Shown piece after piece: positions 62,257 to 64,000 of a DNA stretch of 64,000 nt. The translations under genes were made by a program, and so were the position numbers. The notes beneath the pieces are model-generated. The model had not been told where the DNA came from. It made no database searches and saw only the letters and a program-made list of their open reading frames with translations. Within the stretch, counting starts at the first letter, position 1; each line of letters starts with the position of its first letter. Source of the DNA: Laetiporus sulphureus 93-53 (taxonomy: Eukaryota; Basidiomycota; Agaricomycetes; Polyporales; Laetiporaceae); the NCBI RefSeq assembly GCF_001632365.1, contig NW_024468526.1, positions 166,882 to 230,881 of the forward strand, given 5' to 3'.

Positions 62257-64000
62257 TCAGGTCTCGTGCGGAAGAGCCTGGCGGAGACGCATCAGCTCAT
62301 CCCACCTATCGTCCTGCTTCCACCCGATCGTCTTATCCGCATTGAGCGCGAGCACCTCTTTCAAATTCCTCCGATTCCCGTGCGCCTCGACAGATTTGAC
62401 CTCCGCGGCAATGGTGTCCAGCCAACCCCGCGCGACGTCCGCTTGCGTAGGATCCAGCACCGAAAGGAGCAGTGCCCAGAGGGAACGGTCGGTCCCATGG
62501 GTGACGTAACCTGGAATGCTGCAGTGTGGGCATCACAGTTGACAACGATGGGAGGAGACTTACCGAAGGGACGGACCTGCTCTGGGGTCCAACGGATTTC
62601 ATACCTCACGACAGGGAAGTCGGCTGCCATTAAATCTCTCGCAAGCAGCCTGACGGGGAGATGAACCTGTCCGTCGCTAAGCACGTCACCCATGTACTTC
62701 TTCACCTCCTCCACGGACGCGTCCTCCTTAGGCGGCGTGTACAGCGTCAGCAGCTTGCGTACGACGTTCGGCGGAAAGTAGCGCATCACGTTCGGCTCGA
62801 CATCGCGCACGCCGCACACGGGATGCGCGATCGCGTAGAGGTACCATTCCTCTGTCAGGTCGCCGACGACAATGCTCCGTACGCCCTTGGCTTTGAGCGC
62901 GTGCGCGAAGCCGCCCGAGCGCTGCCAGGACATTGGGTCGGGAGTGGACGCGAGCCACGCGCCGTCGGTGCAGCCGCGGAAGGTGCCGTACTCGACGCCG
63001 ACGGCATCGGTCTCAATGACGTGCGTGATTGCCGAGGTGGGTACCTTAGCGGGATTGCGGAGAATGGAAAGGACGTCTGGGGAGGTGGGGTCGAGCTTGA
63101 GCGCGCGGCAGAGTGCCTGAAATTGCGGGCGCAGTTCCGCAGGTGTCTTTGGAGTCGTCCTGGGAATGGGTCAGAACATAGTGGTTGAACTACCACTGCG
63201 CATTGCTCACATGATAGCGTTAGATTGTAATATGGCGGATTGGAACGGTGATTGTTCTCCCTCAGGTAGACGAGATACATGATGCAGAATCTGATGTACA
63301 GAATGCGCACCTAAAGAGCGTTCGTTAATCTTCAATGTCATTCATTGATGCACTATGAGTAACAACCTGCGGAGAGCCCTGAGATCTGGATGTTCTTCGG
63401 GTCACCTGGCAAGGAAGCCATTGATTAGAAGTCGAGCAGGCAGAAACTTTCACCTACCGCCGAATGCCTCGATATTGTCACGTATCCACAACGCTGCCAG
63501 CCACTGGTCCTTGAACCCAAAGTTGCCATCTACCTTCGGCTCGTCACACGCGAGGAATCCAAACGCAGAGAGGCGGTATCCGATATTCACCCACACCTCC
63601 GAGCGCTCCGCGGATACATGCTGAGCCTGCGCACTCAGGCCGTGGGGCGACCCGAACTGCAAAAACCTGCAGACGTCAAGACTAGTTAGTGTCGCGGAGG
63701 GCTTCCATGGAGAAGCAGTGGCGCACCCGCCATGAATGTATACTTTGACCGGGAACCGGGAGGCCGGCGTGAAGTGGGGCGGAGATACGATGTTTACGAA
63801 CAGCCTGCGAGCCTGCCATCAATTACGTGTGGCTCGTTCCACCGAAGCACCTTACGGATTCTCGGTCGGTTTCCCCAGGCCAACCTTGTGTTCGTATGGT
63901 ATCCCTGCGGAGCGGTACCAAATATAAACATCATGCATCCACAACCAGAAGAACCCTTCGCTGCTTACCAGCCACCTGTCCATCGTTCTTGGGCTGGGCA
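62257..64000 (-). CDS. Type-B carboxylesterase/lipase, probably 5'-partial
   Basis: Exons seen, in transcript order: 63904-63856, 63804-63727, 63666-63458, 63405-63367, 63310-63211, 63159-62564 and 62510-62257 (stop). All phases close. The family hydrolyses carboxylic esters through an alpha/beta-hydrolase Ser-Glu-His triad. Visible are the oxyanion motif KVYIHGG, the nucleophile elbow GLSAG (Ser, completed across a junction as GLSAGAHS), a likely Glu in VGVEYGTF and the catalytic His in YVTHGTDRSLW. The 5' end is not resolved and probably lies past the right edge. The stretch between IPYEHK and LFVNIVSP is unusually short for the family, so an exon may have been missed or lost. No signal peptide can be assessed. 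Confidence 0.85.

Overview
This is a nuclear window from a filamentous basidiomycete, most likely an Agaricomycete of the Polyporales type. The reasons are genes split by many 45-65 nt introns, a basidiomycete-type plasma-membrane proton ATPase, an oxalate decarboxylase, and several copies of the multi-pass membrane family annotated in such fungi as DUF6533. I saw no bacterial, organellar or viral genes. Exon coordinates were derived by hand from GT/GC-AG junctions and phase closure; no aligner or database was used.

Layout. Bases 1-5170 hold a truncated DUF6533 copy, an F-box gene and a foldback transposon. This block is an inverted, degraded copy of 31370-39150, which holds a second F-box gene, a second transposon and an intact DUF6533 gene. 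Next come an oxalate decarboxylase (5983-7409), an intact DUF6533 gene (9041-10733) and the proton ATPase PMA1 (minus strand, 13322-16623). About 14.6 kb follows (16806-31369) with no gene I can support.

From 38470 to 43440 a DUF6533 gene and its upstream flank are duplicated in tandem; the second copy is broken. An old yellow enzyme pseudogene (35564-36751) sits inside the second arm of the inverted duplication, between two copies of a promoter-like segment. From 43863 the window is ordinary and gene-dense: an amidase, a BAG-domain co-chaperone, a small alpha/beta-hydrolase-like protein divergent from SEC23, an MFSD5-type transporter, a single-pass membrane protein, a third intact DUF6533 gene and a type-B carboxylesterase that probably runs off the right edge.

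The genes do not form one pathway. Housekeeping loci (PMA1, SEC23, BAG) are interspersed with lineage-specific, duplicating loci (DUF6533, F-box). The most informative parts are the DUF6533 family, whose intact members share a 16-nt microexon and a 32-nt exon, and the CACTA-like foldback element. The duplicated arm preserves that element's empty insertion site, and in the other arm the element's terminus supplies the apparent start codon of an F-box gene.
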